This document shows positions 16,328 to 27,051 of a stretch of DNA of 64,000 nt, piece by piece. Source of the DNA: Methylobacterium sp. J-076 (GTDB lineage: Bacteria; Pseudomonadota; Alphaproteobacteria; Rhizobiales; Beijerinckiaceae); contig NZ_JAKSXW010000118.1 of the NCBI RefSeq assembly GCF_022829405.1, positions 62,001 to 126,000 on the forward strand. The letters run 5' to 3'. Below the pieces are notes generated by a model. That model was given only the letters and a program-made list of their open reading frames with translations, ran no database searches and was not told where the DNA came from. A program made the position numbers and the translations under genes. Each line of letters starts with the position of its first letter. The stretch's first letter is position 1.

Positions 16328-19287
16328 CAGGTACGCCCGATCTCCCGGCCCTGCGGGCGCGCCTCCAGGGCGGCGACGGTCCGCGTTTCTGGCGCAGCCT
16401 CGACGCCGTGGCCGATTCGGACGAGTTCCGCGCCTATCTGGCGGTGGAGTTCCCGGCCGCCTCGCGCCTCGCCGCGCAGCCAGGGCGGCGGGGCTTCCTG
16501 AAGCTGATGGCCGCGTCCTTCGCCCTCGGGGGGCTCACCGCCTGCGGGGCCGACGGGCGCGACTACGAGGTGCCCTACGTCAACGAGCCCGAGCGGATCG
16601 TGCCCGGCGCCCCCCTGTCCTACGCGTCGAGCGCCCTGTTCGACGGCTTCGGCAACGGCATCCTCGTCACCACCCGCAACGGCCGGCCCCTCAAGGTCGA
16701 GGGCAACCCCGACCACCCCTGGAGCCGCGGCGGCACCGACGTGCTGGCCCAGGCCTCCATCCTCGGCCTCTACGATCCGTTCCGCAGCCAGGCGGTGCAG
16801 CATCTCGGCCGCCCGGCCTCCTGGGCGGCCTTCAACGGCGCCATGGCCGCGCAGACGGCGGCGTGGCGGGCCGCCTCCGGCAGGGGCGTCGCCCTGCTCA
16901 CCGGCCCCGTGACCTCCCCGACGCTGGCGGCCGGGCTCGCCCGGTGGCGCGAGGCCTACCCGGAGGCGCGGTGGTTCACCAACTCGACCCGCGACGGGCT
17001 CCTCGAGGGCGCCCGCCGCGCCTATGGCCGCCCGGTGGAGACGCTCCCCGATTTCGGCAGGGCCCGGGCCATCGTTTCCCTCGACGGCGACTTCCTCGAC
17101 CTCGGGCCGGGGCAGGTCGGCCTGTCGCGCCGCTGGAGCGATGCCCGCCGGGCGGCCCTGGCGGAGGGGCGCCTGCTCCCCCTCTACTCGGCCGCGCCCA
17201 CCCCCGGCCTGACCAGCGCCAAGGCGGACGACGCCGTGCCCGTCCCCGCCGGCAGGCTGGAGGAGCTCGCCCGGGCGATGCTCGCCGCCGCCGGGGGCGG
17301 GGCCGCGCCCGCCGGAGACGATCCGGCCGGGCGATGGGCAGGCCGGGCCTGGGCGGCGCTGGGGCAGGCCCGCGGCGCGGGGATCGTCACGGCCGGGCTC
17401 GCCGCGAGCCCGGACCTGCACGCCCTGGTCCACCGCCTCAACGGCGCCCTGGGCAATACCGGCGCGACCCTGCACCATGTGGCGCCCGCCGCCGAGGCCG
17501 GCGCCGGGTCCCTGGCCGACCTCGCCGGGGCGATCGACCGGGGCGAGGTCCAGGCGCTGATCGTGCTCGGCGCCAACCCGGTCTACGACGCGCCCGGCGC
17601 CCTCCGCTTCGCCGCGCGGATGGAGCGCGTCCCGCTCAAGATCCATGCGGGGCTCTACTACGACGAGACCGGCGCCCATGCGGACTGGCACCTGCCCCTC
17701 GCCCACCCCCTCGAATCCTGGGGCGACGTGCGCTCCCTCGACGGGACGGTGGGGCTGATCCAGCCGACCGTGGCGCCGTTCTACAACGGCCACACCCCGC
17801 CGGAGGTGCTGGCCTTTCTCGCCGGCGCGGACGAGGGGACCGACGCCCTCGGCCTGCTCAAGCGCCGCTGGCGCCGGGAGGGCGAGGACGACGCGGCCTT
17901 CGACGGGCGCTTCGCGGAGGCCCTGCGGAAGGGCTTCTTCGCCGACGGCGCCGCCCCGGCGGAGGCCGTGACCCTCACCGGCGTCCCGCCGACCCCTCCC
18001 GCCCCCGTCCCCGCTCCGGCGGGGGGGATCGAGCTGGCGTTCCGGCCGGACGGCACCCTCTACGACGGGACCCATGCCGACCTCGCGTGGCTCCAGGAGC
18101 TGCCCAAGCCCCTGATCAAGGTGGTGTGGGAGAACGTCGTGGCCGTGAGCCCCGCCCTCGCCGCGAGGGAGGGGCTGGCCAACGGCGACCTCGTGCGGAT
18201 CGAGGCGGAGGGGCGCAGCCTCACCGGGCCGGCCTGGATCCTGCCCGGGCAGGCCGAGACCACCGTGACCCTGAGCCTCGGCTACGGGCGGGACGTGCCC
18301 GACCACCTCTCCCGCGGCCTCGGCTACGATGCCGGCCTCCTCCGCCCGGTGGACACGCCCTGGCATCTGGCCGGCGCGCGCCTCGTGCGCACCGGGGAGA
18401 CCCGGATGCCGGCCACCACCCAGCACCTCGGCGCCCTGCCCGACGACGCGGAGGGCCGCGCGATCATCCGCCGCCAGGTCGTCGGCGCGGCGCCGGTGGG
18501 CGACCCCACGGATGCGGCCCCGGCCCCCTCGTTCTATCCCCCGCCGGACTCGCAGGACCGCTGGACCGCGGCACAATGGGGCATGGCGATCGACCTCGAC
18601 ACCTGCACCGGCTGCAACGCCTGCGTCACCGCCTGCCAGGCGGAGAACAACATCCCCGTGGTCGGCCGCGAGGAGGTGGCGCGGGGCCGCTGGCTCGGCT
18701 GGATCCGGATCGACCGCTACTACGAGGGCGACCCGGAGGCCCCGGCGACCCATTTCCAGCCGGTGCCCTGCATGCATTGCGAGGCGGCGCCGTGCGAACT
18801 CGGTTGCCCGGTCGAGGCGACGCTGCACGACAGCGAGGGGCTGAACCTGCAGGTCTACAACCGCTGCGTCGGGACCCGGACCTGCCAGAGCTACTGCCCC
18901 TACAAGGTCAGGCGGTTCAACTACCTCGACTATTCCGGCGGGATGCCCCCCGTGACCCAGCAGCAGCGCAACCCCGAGGTGAGCGTGCGCGCCCGCGGCG
19001 TGATGGAGAAGTGCACCTACTGCATCCAGCGCATCGCCACGGCCCGGATCGACTCGGCCAAGGACGCCCATGCCCCGATCCCCGACGGCACGGTGGAGAC
19101 CGCCTGCCAGGGCGCCTGCCCGACGCGGGCGATCAGCTTCGGCAACGTCGCCGACCCGCAGAGCGAGGTCTCCGCGGCCAAGCGCGACCCGCGCAACTAC
19201 TCCCTGCTCGGCCACCTCAACACCAAGCCGCGCACCACCTACCTCGCCGGGCTCGCCCCCGCCGGACGGGAGGGGAAGCGCCCATGA
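16324..19287 (+). CDS. actB: alternative complex III subunit ActB (molybdopterin-like plus FeS domains)
   Basis: The protein has 987 residues. A Tat-type signal, GRRGFLKLMAASFALGGLTA, begins near residue 55 after a cytoplasmic extension, as in known ActB proteins. A domain resembling the molybdopterin oxidoreductase fold (about 85-720) is followed by a ferredoxin-like domain with clusters of cysteines: CTGCNACVTACQ (about 760), CMHCEAAPCELGCP, CVGTRTCQSYCP, CTYCIQ and CQGACP. In ACIII the molybdopterin-like part carries no cofactor, and the FeS clusters form the electron wire from quinol to heme c. The start overlaps the actA stop. A repeat-containing 169-bp gap separates it from actCD. Confidence 0.94.
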   Translation: MTGTPDLPALRARLQGGDGPRFWRSLDAVADSDEFRAYLAVEFPAASRLAAQPGRRGFLKLMAASFALGGLTACGADGRDYEVPYVNEPERIVPGAPLSYASSALFDGFGNGILVTTRNGRPLKVEGNPDHPWSRGGTDVLAQASILGLYDPFRSQAVQHLGRPASWAAFNGAMAAQTAAWRAASGRGVALLTGPVTSPTLAAGLARWREAYPEARWFTNSTRDGLLEGARRAYGRPVETLPDFGRARAIVSLDGDFLDLGPGQVGLSRRWSDARRAALAEGRLLPLYSAAPTPGLTSAKADDAVPVPAGRLEELARAMLAAAGGGAAPAGDDPAGRWAGRAWAALGQARGAGIVTAGLAASPDLHALVHRLNGALGNTGATLHHVAPAAEAGAGSLADLAGAIDRGEVQALIVLGANPVYDAPGALRFAARMERVPLKIHAGLYYDETGAHADWHLPLAHPLESWGDVRSLDGTVGLIQPTVAPFYNGHTPPEVLAFLAGADEGTDALGLLKRRWRREGEDDAAFDGRFAEALRKGFFADGAAPAEAVTLTGVPPTPPAPVPAPAGGIELAFRPDGTLYDGTHADLAWLQELPKPLIKVVWENVVAVSPALAAREGLANGDLVRIEAEGRSLTGPAWILPGQAETTVTLSLGYGRDVPDHLSRGLGYDAGLLRPVDTPWHLAGARLVRTGETRMPATTQHLGALPDDAEGRAIIRRQVVGAAPVGDPTDAAPAPSFYPPPDSQDRWTAAQWGMAIDLDTCTGCNACVTACQAENNIPVVGREEVARGRWLGWIRIDRYYEGDPEAPATHFQPVPCMHCEAAPCELGCPVEATLHDSEGLNLQVYNRCVGTRTCQSYCPYKVRRFNYLDYSGGMPPVTQQQRNPEVSVRARGVMEKCTYCIQRIATARIDSAKDAHAPIPDGTVETACQGACPTRAISFGNVADPQSEVSAAKRDPRNYSLLGHLNTKPRTTYLAGLAPAGREGKRP

Positions 19288-19348
19288 GTGCGCGTTGCCC
19301 CCCTCGGCCGGCCGGCCCGGCTGCAACGCCGCCCCTCTTTCGGTCTCG

Positions 19349-19394
19349 ACCTCATCCTGAGGCCTCCGCTGCGCTCCGGCACCTCAGGATGAGG
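19349..19394. repeat. dispersed inverted repeat, family A, short copy 4 inside the act operon
   Basis: CTCATCCTGAGG and CCTCAGGATGAG flank GCGGAGC-like arms, giving a near-perfect hairpin of about 45 bases. It lies in the only long gap (19288-19456) within the ACIII operon, where neighbouring genes otherwise overlap. It may tune mRNA stability or terminate part of the transcription. Confidence 0.75.
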
Positions 19395-19456
19395 GACAGG
19401 GTGGGAGACGTGTCCATGACGGCCGCTCGGCCCCCGGCGGGCGGGAGGCTAGAGGC

Positions 19457-21436
19457 ATGATCCGCGAGGCCGCCCCCGCGATCCGCCCCCGCGAGGACAT
19501 GCGCTCCGTCGGCGAGGCCGTCAGCGCCATCGCCCTCACCCACCCGGCCGGCCGCCGCTGGTGGATCGCCTTCGCCGGGGCGACGGCGCTGCTCGGGCTG
19601 TTCGCCTTCACCCTCGCCTACCTGCTCTACGAAGGCGTCGGGATCTGGGACAACAACAACGCCGTCGTCTGGGCGCTGGACATCGCCAGCTACGACTGGT
19701 GGATCGGCGTGGCCTGCGGCAGCCTTCTGGTCTCCGGCATCCTGCTGCTGCTCGGCGCGGAGTGGCGCGGGCCGGTCAACCGCATCGCCGAGACCGTGGC
19801 CCTGCTCGCCACCGCCGCGGCCGGGCTCTACCCGATCATCCACCTCGGGCGGCCGTGGTTCTTCTACTGGAACCTGCCCTACCCCAACACCTTCGGGCTC
19901 TGGCCGCAGTTCCGCTCGCCGCTCCTGTGGGACGCCATCGACATCGTGTCGTTCCTCGTGGTGACCCTGAGCCTCTGGTATATCGGCCTCCTGCCCGATC
20001 TCGCCTGCCTGCGCGACCGGGCCCATGCGGAGGCGGCCCGGCAGACCGAGGCGGTGGCGCCGACCCGCCGGATCGCCCAGTTCCGGGCGCAGGCCTACGG
20101 GGTCGCGTCATCGGGCTGGCGGGGCTCGGCCGCCCACTGGCAGATCTGGGGGCAGGCCTACCGGATCGTCGCCCTGCTCGGCGTCCTCCTCGTCGTCTCC
20201 GTGCAGACCGGCGCCTCGGTGATGCTGGCCGGCTCGGTCATGCCGGGCTGGCACGGCACCCTGATGCCGGTGAGCTTCCTGATCCACGCGGTGCTCTCCG
20301 GCGTCGGCGTCACGGCGGCCCTCGTGGTGCTGGTGCGGGGCGTCTACGCCCTCGACGGGCTCGTCACCGACCGCCACCTCGACGCGCTGGCCCGGTTGAT
20401 GCTCTGCCTCGGCTGCGCCAGCGCCTATTGTTACGGCGCCGAGTTCTTCGACACCCTCCTCAACGGCGATTCCGGCGGGCGGGCCGTGCTGGTCCGCCGG
20501 ATGGAGGGGGGGCACGCCCTCGCCTTCTGGATGGCGGTGCTGGGCCTCGTCCTGCCGCCGCAGCTGTTCTGGTCGGGGCGGGCGCGGCGCTCGCCCCTGG
20601 CCCTGGCCGCCGCGGGGCTCCTCGTCGCCGTGGGGGCCTATGCCGACCACATGATGATCCTCGTCGTCACCCTCACCCAGGATTTCCTGCCCTCGTCCCG
20701 CCTGCCCTATTCCGTGGACCTGTGGGGTGTCGCCACCTTCGTCGGGTCCGTCGGCCTGTTCCTGACCCTCGTCCTGCTGTTCGTGCGCTACCTGCCGCCG
20801 GTCTCGATCACCGCGATCCGGCGCCTCGTCCCCGCCGGATCGTCCGGCGAGTCGGCGGCGCCCCGCCGGAAGGACGAGGCCGAGCGGGAGGCGCCGCTCT
20901 GGGGCGTGGCCGCCACCTTCCCCACCGAGGCGGAGCTCGCCGCCGCCCTCCAGGCCCTGTCACCCCTGCGGGGGCGGGTCCGGCTGGACGGCTACGGGCC
21001 GGTGCCGATGCCCCGCACCCTGCGGGCCCTCGGCCTCGAGGGCCGCTCGATCCTGCCCTACGCCCTGGCCGGGGCCCTGGGCGGCGGGGCCGCCTTCTAC
21101 GGCATGTGCATCTACGCCACCGCCTACGACTACGTGTTCCTGATCGGCGGGCGGCCGCGCTTCTCCTGGCCCTCCTTCGTGGTGCCGAGCGTGTCCTTCG
21201 CGATGCTCACCGGGTGCCTCGCCGTGCACGCCGCCCTGCTGTGGCTGAACCGCCTGCCGCGCCTGAACCACCCGGCCTTCAACATCCCCGGGTTCCTGCG
21301 GGCCTCCGACGACCGGTTCTTCCTGGCCGCGGAGCTGCCGGAGGACGGCACAGACCTCGCCCGGGTGGAGCGCCGCCTCGCCGGGCTGCCCCCCGGGGGC
21401 GGACGGCCCCTCGCCACGGCGAGGATCCCGCGATGA
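19457..21436 (+). CDS. fused ACIII subunits ActC (NrfD-like) and ActD (DUF3341)
   Basis: The protein has 659 residues. The first 465 residues form a polytopic NrfD/PsrC-like protein with about ten membrane helices; ActC is the quinol-binding core of alternative complex III. From about residue 480 (APLWGVAATFPTEAELAAAL) the sequence matches the ActD/DUF3341 type: a soluble start, then two helices (LPYALAGALGGGAAFYGMCI and the one around SFAMLTGCLAVHAALLWL). In many bacteria these are separate genes, so this is a gene fusion. The ATG at 19457 has a GGGAGGCTAGAGGC leader. The stop overlaps the actE start. The linker at 440-480 is basic and acidic, and probably cytoplasmic. Confidence 0.9.
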   Translation: MIREAAPAIRPREDMRSVGEAVSAIALTHPAGRRWWIAFAGATALLGLFAFTLAYLLYEGVGIWDNNNAVVWALDIASYDWWIGVACGSLLVSGILLLLGAEWRGPVNRIAETVALLATAAAGLYPIIHLGRPWFFYWNLPYPNTFGLWPQFRSPLLWDAIDIVSFLVVTLSLWYIGLLPDLACLRDRAHAEAARQTEAVAPTRRIAQFRAQAYGVASSGWRGSAAHWQIWGQAYRIVALLGVLLVVSVQTGASVMLAGSVMPGWHGTLMPVSFLIHAVLSGVGVTAALVVLVRGVYALDGLVTDRHLDALARLMLCLGCASAYCYGAEFFDTLLNGDSGGRAVLVRRMEGGHALAFWMAVLGLVLPPQLFWSGRARRSPLALAAAGLLVAVGAYADHMMILVVTLTQDFLPSSRLPYSVDLWGVATFVGSVGLFLTLVLLFVRYLPPVSITAIRRLVPAGSSGESAAPRRKDEAEREAPLWGVAATFPTEAELAAALQALSPLRGRVRLDGYGPVPMPRTLRALGLEGRSILPYALAGALGGGAAFYGMCIYATAYDYVFLIGGRPRFSWPSFVVPSVSFAMLTGCLAVHAALLWLNRLPRLNHPAFNIPGFLRASDDRFFLAAELPEDGTDLARVERRLAGLPPGGGRPLATARIPR

Positions 21437-21969
21437 TCCGGCCCCCCTTCCTCCCCGCCCTCCTGATGCTCCTGCCGCTCTGTGCCTGCGGCGAGGCGAA
21501 CATGGACGAGCAGGCCAAGGCCCGGACCTGGGACAAGAACCCGTTCTTTCCCAAGGAGACGACCATGCGCCACCCGGTCGCCGGCACCGTCCCCCGGCGC
21601 GACCCCGCCCGCCCGGTGCCCCAGCCCGCGACCATCACCGCCGACCTCGTCGCCCAGGGAAGGGAGCGCTACGCCGTGTTCTGCACCCCCTGCCACGGCC
21701 AGGACGGACAGGGCGCGGGCATGATCGTGGCCCGGGGGTTCGCCCATGCCGGGAACCTCACCTCGGACCGCCTCCGGGAGGCGGGGGCGCGGCAGATCTA
21801 CGACGCGATCTCCGACGGCTACCGCAGCATGTTCGGCATGGCGCAGATGATCCCCCCGGCGGATCGCTGGGCCATCGTCGCCTATGTCCGCGCCCTCCAG
21901 GCCAGCCGGGACGTGCCGGTCGCCTCCCTGTCCGAGGCCGACAGGGCCAAGCTGGAATCGGCCCGATGA
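21433..21969 (+). CDS. actE: ACIII subunit ActE, monoheme cytochrome c lipoprotein
   Basis: The protein has 178 residues. It starts MIRPPFLPALLMLLPLCACG, a lipoprotein signal with the lipid-modified cysteine probably at residue 19. The mature part includes MRHPVAGTVPR, a segment typical of ActE. One heme site, FCTPCHGQDGQGAG, lies near residue 85, with a methionine ligand expected in SMFGMAQMIPPADRW. ActE is a periplasmic, membrane-anchored cytochrome c of alternative complex III and may hand electrons to the cytochrome oxidase. Its start overlaps the end of actCD and its stop overlaps actF, both by 4 bp. Confidence 0.92.
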   Translation: MIRPPFLPALLMLLPLCACGEANMDEQAKARTWDKNPFFPKETTMRHPVAGTVPRRDPARPVPQPATITADLVAQGRERYAVFCTPCHGQDGQGAGMIVARGFAHAGNLTSDRLREAGARQIYDAISDGYRSMFGMAQMIPPADRWAIVAYVRALQASRDVPVASLSEADRAKLESAR

Positions 21970-23036
21970 GGCTGCCCCTCCTCGCCCTCCTCGGCGCCGG
22001 TGCCCTCGCCCTGGCGGTCCTCTCGGCCGGGATGCGCGGGGCGGCGGGCTCCTGCCTCGCGGCGTGGCTGGTCCTGCTGGCGCTGCCGGTGGGCGCCCTG
22101 CCGATCACCGTGGTGGCCGAGCGGTTCGGCCGGAAGGTTCGCGAGCGCGGCGGCATCGAGATGCTCTCCGCCCTGCGCCGCCTGATGACGCTGATGCCCG
22201 CCGCCGCCCTGATCGGCCTGCCGGTCCTGGCGGCGGGCCCGCTGCTCTACCCGTGGGTCGGCCAAGCGCCGCGCACGCCGATGGCGGCATGGTGGTTCAC
22301 GCAGCCGTTCTTCCTGGCCCGGTGCGTCGCCTACCTCGCCGTCTGGACGTGGCTGTGCTGGCGCTTCGCCCGGCCCTTCGACGAGCCCGGCGAGGGCCGC
22401 ACCGTGCCGGCGGTGGCCCTGCATGCGGTGGTCGGCACCCTGTTCGCCATCGACGTGGTGGCCGCCCTCGACCCCCGCCTCGATTCGGCGATCCTCGGCC
22501 TGCTGCTGATGACCGCGTGGAGCGGCCTCGCCTTCGCCGCCGCGATCCTCCTCGCCTTCGAGGAGCCGGAGCCCATCGGCCGCGGCCGGGCCGTGCCGGG
22601 GCGGGGGCGGCTCATCCCCCTCGTCGTGCTGCTCGGCCTCTGGGCCTACATGCACTTCCTCCAGGCGCTGATCGTCTGGTCGGCCAACCTGCCGCCGGAG
22701 GTGGCGTGGTATGCCGCCCGCGGCGGCTGGACCGGCCGGGCGCTGGCGATCGTCGCCGGCCTCGTGGCGGGCTTGGCCGGGCTTGCGACCCTGCGCCCCG
22801 GCCGCGAGATCACCCGGGCGCTGGCGGGCGCCGCCGTCCTCGTCCATGCCCTGGAGATGTTCTGGCTCGTCACCCCGGCCCTGCGGGACCGTTTCGCCCT
22901 CCGCTGGTCCGACGCCCTCGCCGCCCTGGCCGTGGCCTGCCTCGCCGCCCTGCTGCATCCCCTCGTGGCGGGCCGTCTCACCCGCCACGCCCCGTCGCGG
23001 CCCCGTCCGCGGCGCCTCCCGGAGCGCACCCGATGA
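21966..23036 (+). CDS. actF: ACIII subunit ActF (membrane protein)
   Basis: The protein has 356 residues and about ten hydrophobic helices. ActF is a paralogue-like partner of the NrfD subunit in alternative complex III. The segments AWWFTQPFFLARCVAYLAVW, MTAWSGLAFAAAILLAF and LWAYMHFLQALIVWSANLPPE are typical of ActF; the last fits the family motif FMxFSQYLIIWxGNLPEE. Its gene overlaps actE upstream and the small membrane-protein gene downstream by 4 bp each, so these genes are translationally coupled. The very basic tail [12 protein letters not shown] is probably cytoplasmic. Confidence 0.9.
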   Translation: MRLPLLALLGAGALALAVLSAGMRGAAGSCLAAWLVLLALPVGALPITVVAERFGRKVRERGGIEMLSALRRLMTLMPAAALIGLPVLAAGPLLYPWVGQAPRTPMAAWWFTQPFFLARCVAYLAVWTWLCWRFARPFDEPGEGRTVPAVALHAVVGTLFAIDVVAALDPRLDSAILGLLLMTAWSGLAFAAAILLAFEEPEPIGRGRAVPGRGRLIPLVVLLGLWAYMHFLQALIVWSANLPPEVAWYAARGGWTGRALAIVAGLVAGLAGLATLRPGREITRALAGAAVLVHALEMFWLVTPALRDRFALRWSDALAALAVACLAALLHPLVAGRLTRHAPSRPRPRRLPERTR

Positions 23037-23521
23037 GCGGCGGGCGGTCCTCCGCCGGGCTCGTGCCGGCCATGCTGGCGGCCCTGGCCCTGCGCGCCAG
23101 CGGCCTCGTGCCCCGCCGGGGCGGGACGCGCGGCGGCGGCGCGGACTCCGGGGAGCCGAAGGGTCCGGGCCACGAGACCCGCGACGTGAACGTGCGCAAC
23201 ACCGCCCTCGTCATGGGCGGCCTCGCCCTCTCGGCCGTGGCGGTGGTCGGCGGCATGGTGCTCCTGATGAACCTCTTCGCCGCGCGCCAGCGGGCCGCCC
23301 TGCCCGGCCTGACGCCGCAGCAGACGGCCCGCCTCGTCCCGCCGCCGCCGAACCTCCAGCCGGATCCCTACGAGGACCTCGCCCGGCAGCGCGACGGCGC
23401 CCGCGCGGCCCTCGACGGCTACGGCTACCTCAATCCGGCCCATGACCGCGCCCGCGTCCCCATCGACCGGGCGATGGAGCTCGTCGTCGGGCGCTCCCTG
23501 GACGGAGGCGCCCCGCGATGA
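23033..23521 (+). CDS. single-helix protein of the ACIII-cox operon, function unknown
   Basis: The protein has 162 residues. One membrane helix lies near residues 58-80 ([20 protein letters not shown]). The C-terminal part is periplasmic and ends with [20 protein letters not shown], like a motif (W/YGYxD...xRIPIDxAM) that I recall in small proteins next to cytochrome oxidase and SCO genes. It may help assemble or stabilise the ACIII-oxidase supercomplex. The gene overlaps actF and the oxidase subunit II gene by 4 bp each. The first 40 residues are Arg/Gly-rich and poorly defined, so the true start could be slightly downstream. Confidence 0.7.
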   Translation: MSGGRSSAGLVPAMLAALALRASGLVPRRGGTRGGGADSGEPKGPGHETRDVNVRNTALVMGGLALSAVAVVGGMVLLMNLFAARQRAALPGLTPQQTARLVPPPPNLQPDPYEDLARQRDGARAALDGYGYLNPAHDRARVPIDRAMELVVGRSLDGGAPR

Positions 23522-24482
23522 CCCCCGACCATCCCGCCCTCCAGCTCTGGCCGGTGGCCGCCTCGGCCACCGCCGTCGAGACCGACCAGCTGATCCTCGC
23601 CTTCACGGTCCTCACCCTCGTCCTGACCGTGCCGGTCTTCCTGGCGATCACGTGGTTCGCCCTGCGCTACCGGGAGGGGTCGGACGCGAACCGGGAGCCC
23701 TCGGGCATCCGGTCGAACCTCATCGAGATCAGCTGGATGCTCGTCCCGTTCCTGCTCACCCTGGTGTTCTTCGCCTGGGGGGCGCGGCTGTTCGTGGACT
23801 CGAGGAACCCGCCCCCCGACTCGATGGTGATCGAGGCGGTGGGCCGGCAATGGATGTGGAAGTTCCAGCATCCCACCGGCCAGGCCGAGATCAACGACCT
23901 GCACCTGCCGATCGGCCAGCCGATCAAGATGCACATCATCAGCCAGGACGTGATCCACGCCCTCTACCTGCCCGCCGTGCGGATGCAGGTCGCCGCCCTG
24001 CCGGACCGCTACACCGAGATGTGGTTCAAGGCCGACAAGGTCGGCACCTTCCACCTCTATTGCTCCGAATATTGCGGCACCGACCATTCGGTGATGGGCG
24101 GCAAGGTGACCTTCATGAACCCCGGCGACTACCAGGACTGGCTGGTCCATGCCGGGGCGGAGCAGGGCAAGGTCGCCGCCGGCCGCGCCCTCTACCAGGC
24201 CTATGGCTGCGCCGCCTGCCACGAGCCCGGTTCGCCGGTGGGGGCTCCGGGCCTCGCCGGCCTCTACGGCAGCCGGGTGAGGCTCGCCGACGGCCGCACC
24301 GTCGTGGCCGACAACGGGTGGCTGCGCCAGAAGATCCTGAACCCCAACGGCGACAGGCTCGCCGGCGGGGGCAAGCAGGTGATGCCGAGCTTCGCCGGGC
24401 TGATCCCGGAGGACGAGCTCGGCCGGCTCATCGACTTCATCAAGGCCTATCCCGGGCCCGGCCAATCCGCAGAGGCGACACG

Positions 24483-24486
<4 letters not shown>
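23518..24486 (+). CDS. ctaC: cytochrome c oxidase subunit II with fused cytochrome c (caa3 type)
   Basis: The protein has 322 residues. Two membrane helices (about 24-48 and 72-95) are followed by a cupredoxin domain. The CuA ligands are the histidine in [11 protein letters not shown] (about 145) and those in [13 protein letters not shown] (about 181-193), so both cysteines, the histidine and the methionine are intact. A C-terminal cytochrome c domain with CAACHEPG (about 230) and a methionine in [10 protein letters not shown] makes this a caa3-type subunit. It takes electrons from cytochrome c or directly from ACIII. No signal peptide is obvious ahead of helix 1. The stop overlaps ctaD by 4 bp. 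Confidence 0.95.
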
Positions 24487-26155
<1,669 letters not shown>

Positions 26156-26159
<4 letters not shown>

Positions 26160-26815
26160 GCGAGGGGCTTGCCGAGGGCGTGGGCGTCGCCCGCGTCCAC
26201 CATTTCGAGACGGTGGCGCAGCAGCGCGAGGCGACCACCCTCGGCATCTGGGCGTGGCTGATCACCGAGCTGCTGCTGTTCTCGGCGCTGTTCCTCGTGG
26301 CGCTGATCACCCGCATCACGCATCCCGAGGCGACGGTGGCGGCGGCCCGCCACCTCAAGTTCTGGATCGGCGCCACCAACACCGTGGTGCTGATCTGCTC
26401 CAGCCTCACCATGTCCATGGCGATCGCGTTCTCGCGGATGGGATGGCAGCGGGCGATGGTGCGGGCCATGCTCGCCACGGCGGCGCTCGGCAGCCTGTTC
26501 CTCGTTCTCAAGGGCTACGAATACTACGCCGACTACGAGGAGCACATGATGCCGTTCCTCTCGGGCCGGCCCTTCGCCCTGGCCGAGACCCCGGCCGCGC
26601 GGCTGTTCGTGAACCTCTACTACGTGGCGACGGTCCTGCACGCGGTGCACCTGCTCACCGGCATCGCCCTGCTGCTGGGCATGACCTGGATGGCGGCCAA
26701 GGCCGGCTTCCTCTCCCGGCACCAGAACTGGATCGAGGTCTACGGCCTCTACTGGCACTTCATCGACCTCGTCTGGATCCTGGCTTTCCCGATCTTGTAT
26801 GTCGTCAACCGGTAA
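26156..26815 (+). CDS. ctaE: cytochrome c oxidase subunit III
   Basis: The protein has 219 residues and five membrane helices, the short form usual in caa3 oxidases. It contains [22 protein letters not shown] in the first helix, [16 protein letters not shown] in the loop, and the C-terminal [20 protein letters not shown], which is the family hallmark. Subunit III stabilises subunit I and helps proton uptake. Its start overlaps the ctaD stop by 4 bp. The next gene, a short unknown one, starts 17 bp after its stop, and subunit IV follows after two such genes. Confidence 0.95.
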
Positions 26816-26832
26816 CGGGGGCGATTCGGGGG

Positions 26833-27051
26833 ATGTCGAAGAAGCCGGGAGGCCGCTTCCGGGGGGGCGGCCAGAGCCAGCGCGACCGTTGGTTCGGGCT
26901 CGAGGCGGAGGACGACTTCGATGCGTTTCGCCGCTGGTGGCACCGGGTGGGCAAGGACGAGGCCGGAGGGCGGGATCTCGACTCCACGGAGCAGGCCCGG
27001 GCCGAGTACGGGGCGTGGGTCACATCGGGCAGGAATCGTGTAAGGTCATGA
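26833..27051 (+). CDS. small charged protein of unknown function, inside the cox operon
   Basis: The protein has 72 residues, starts MSKKPGGRFRGGGQSQRDRW, and is very rich in charged residues. A central piece, FDAFRRWWHRVGKDEAGGRD, has three tryptophans/aromatics in a helical context; there is no membrane helix or signal. Its TGA overlaps the ATG of the next gene (ATGA), which supports translation. Upstream there is only a G-rich tract (CGGGGG) as a possible ribosome site. It lies between oxidase subunits III and IV, an unusual place. I do not recognise it; it is unlikely to be an oxidase subunit because it is soluble. Confidence 0.55.
   Translation: MSKKPGGRFRGGGQSQRDRWFGLEAEDDFDAFRRWWHRVGKDEAGGRDLDSTEQARAEYGAWVTSGRNRVRS

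Noticed and set aside
16273-19326. A very long open frame (over 1000 codons) on the minus strand opposite actB
   Set aside because: It is antisense to a clear ActB protein. High GC makes stop codons rare in the opposite frames, and the translation is a low-complexity Gly/Arg/His/Ala sequence.
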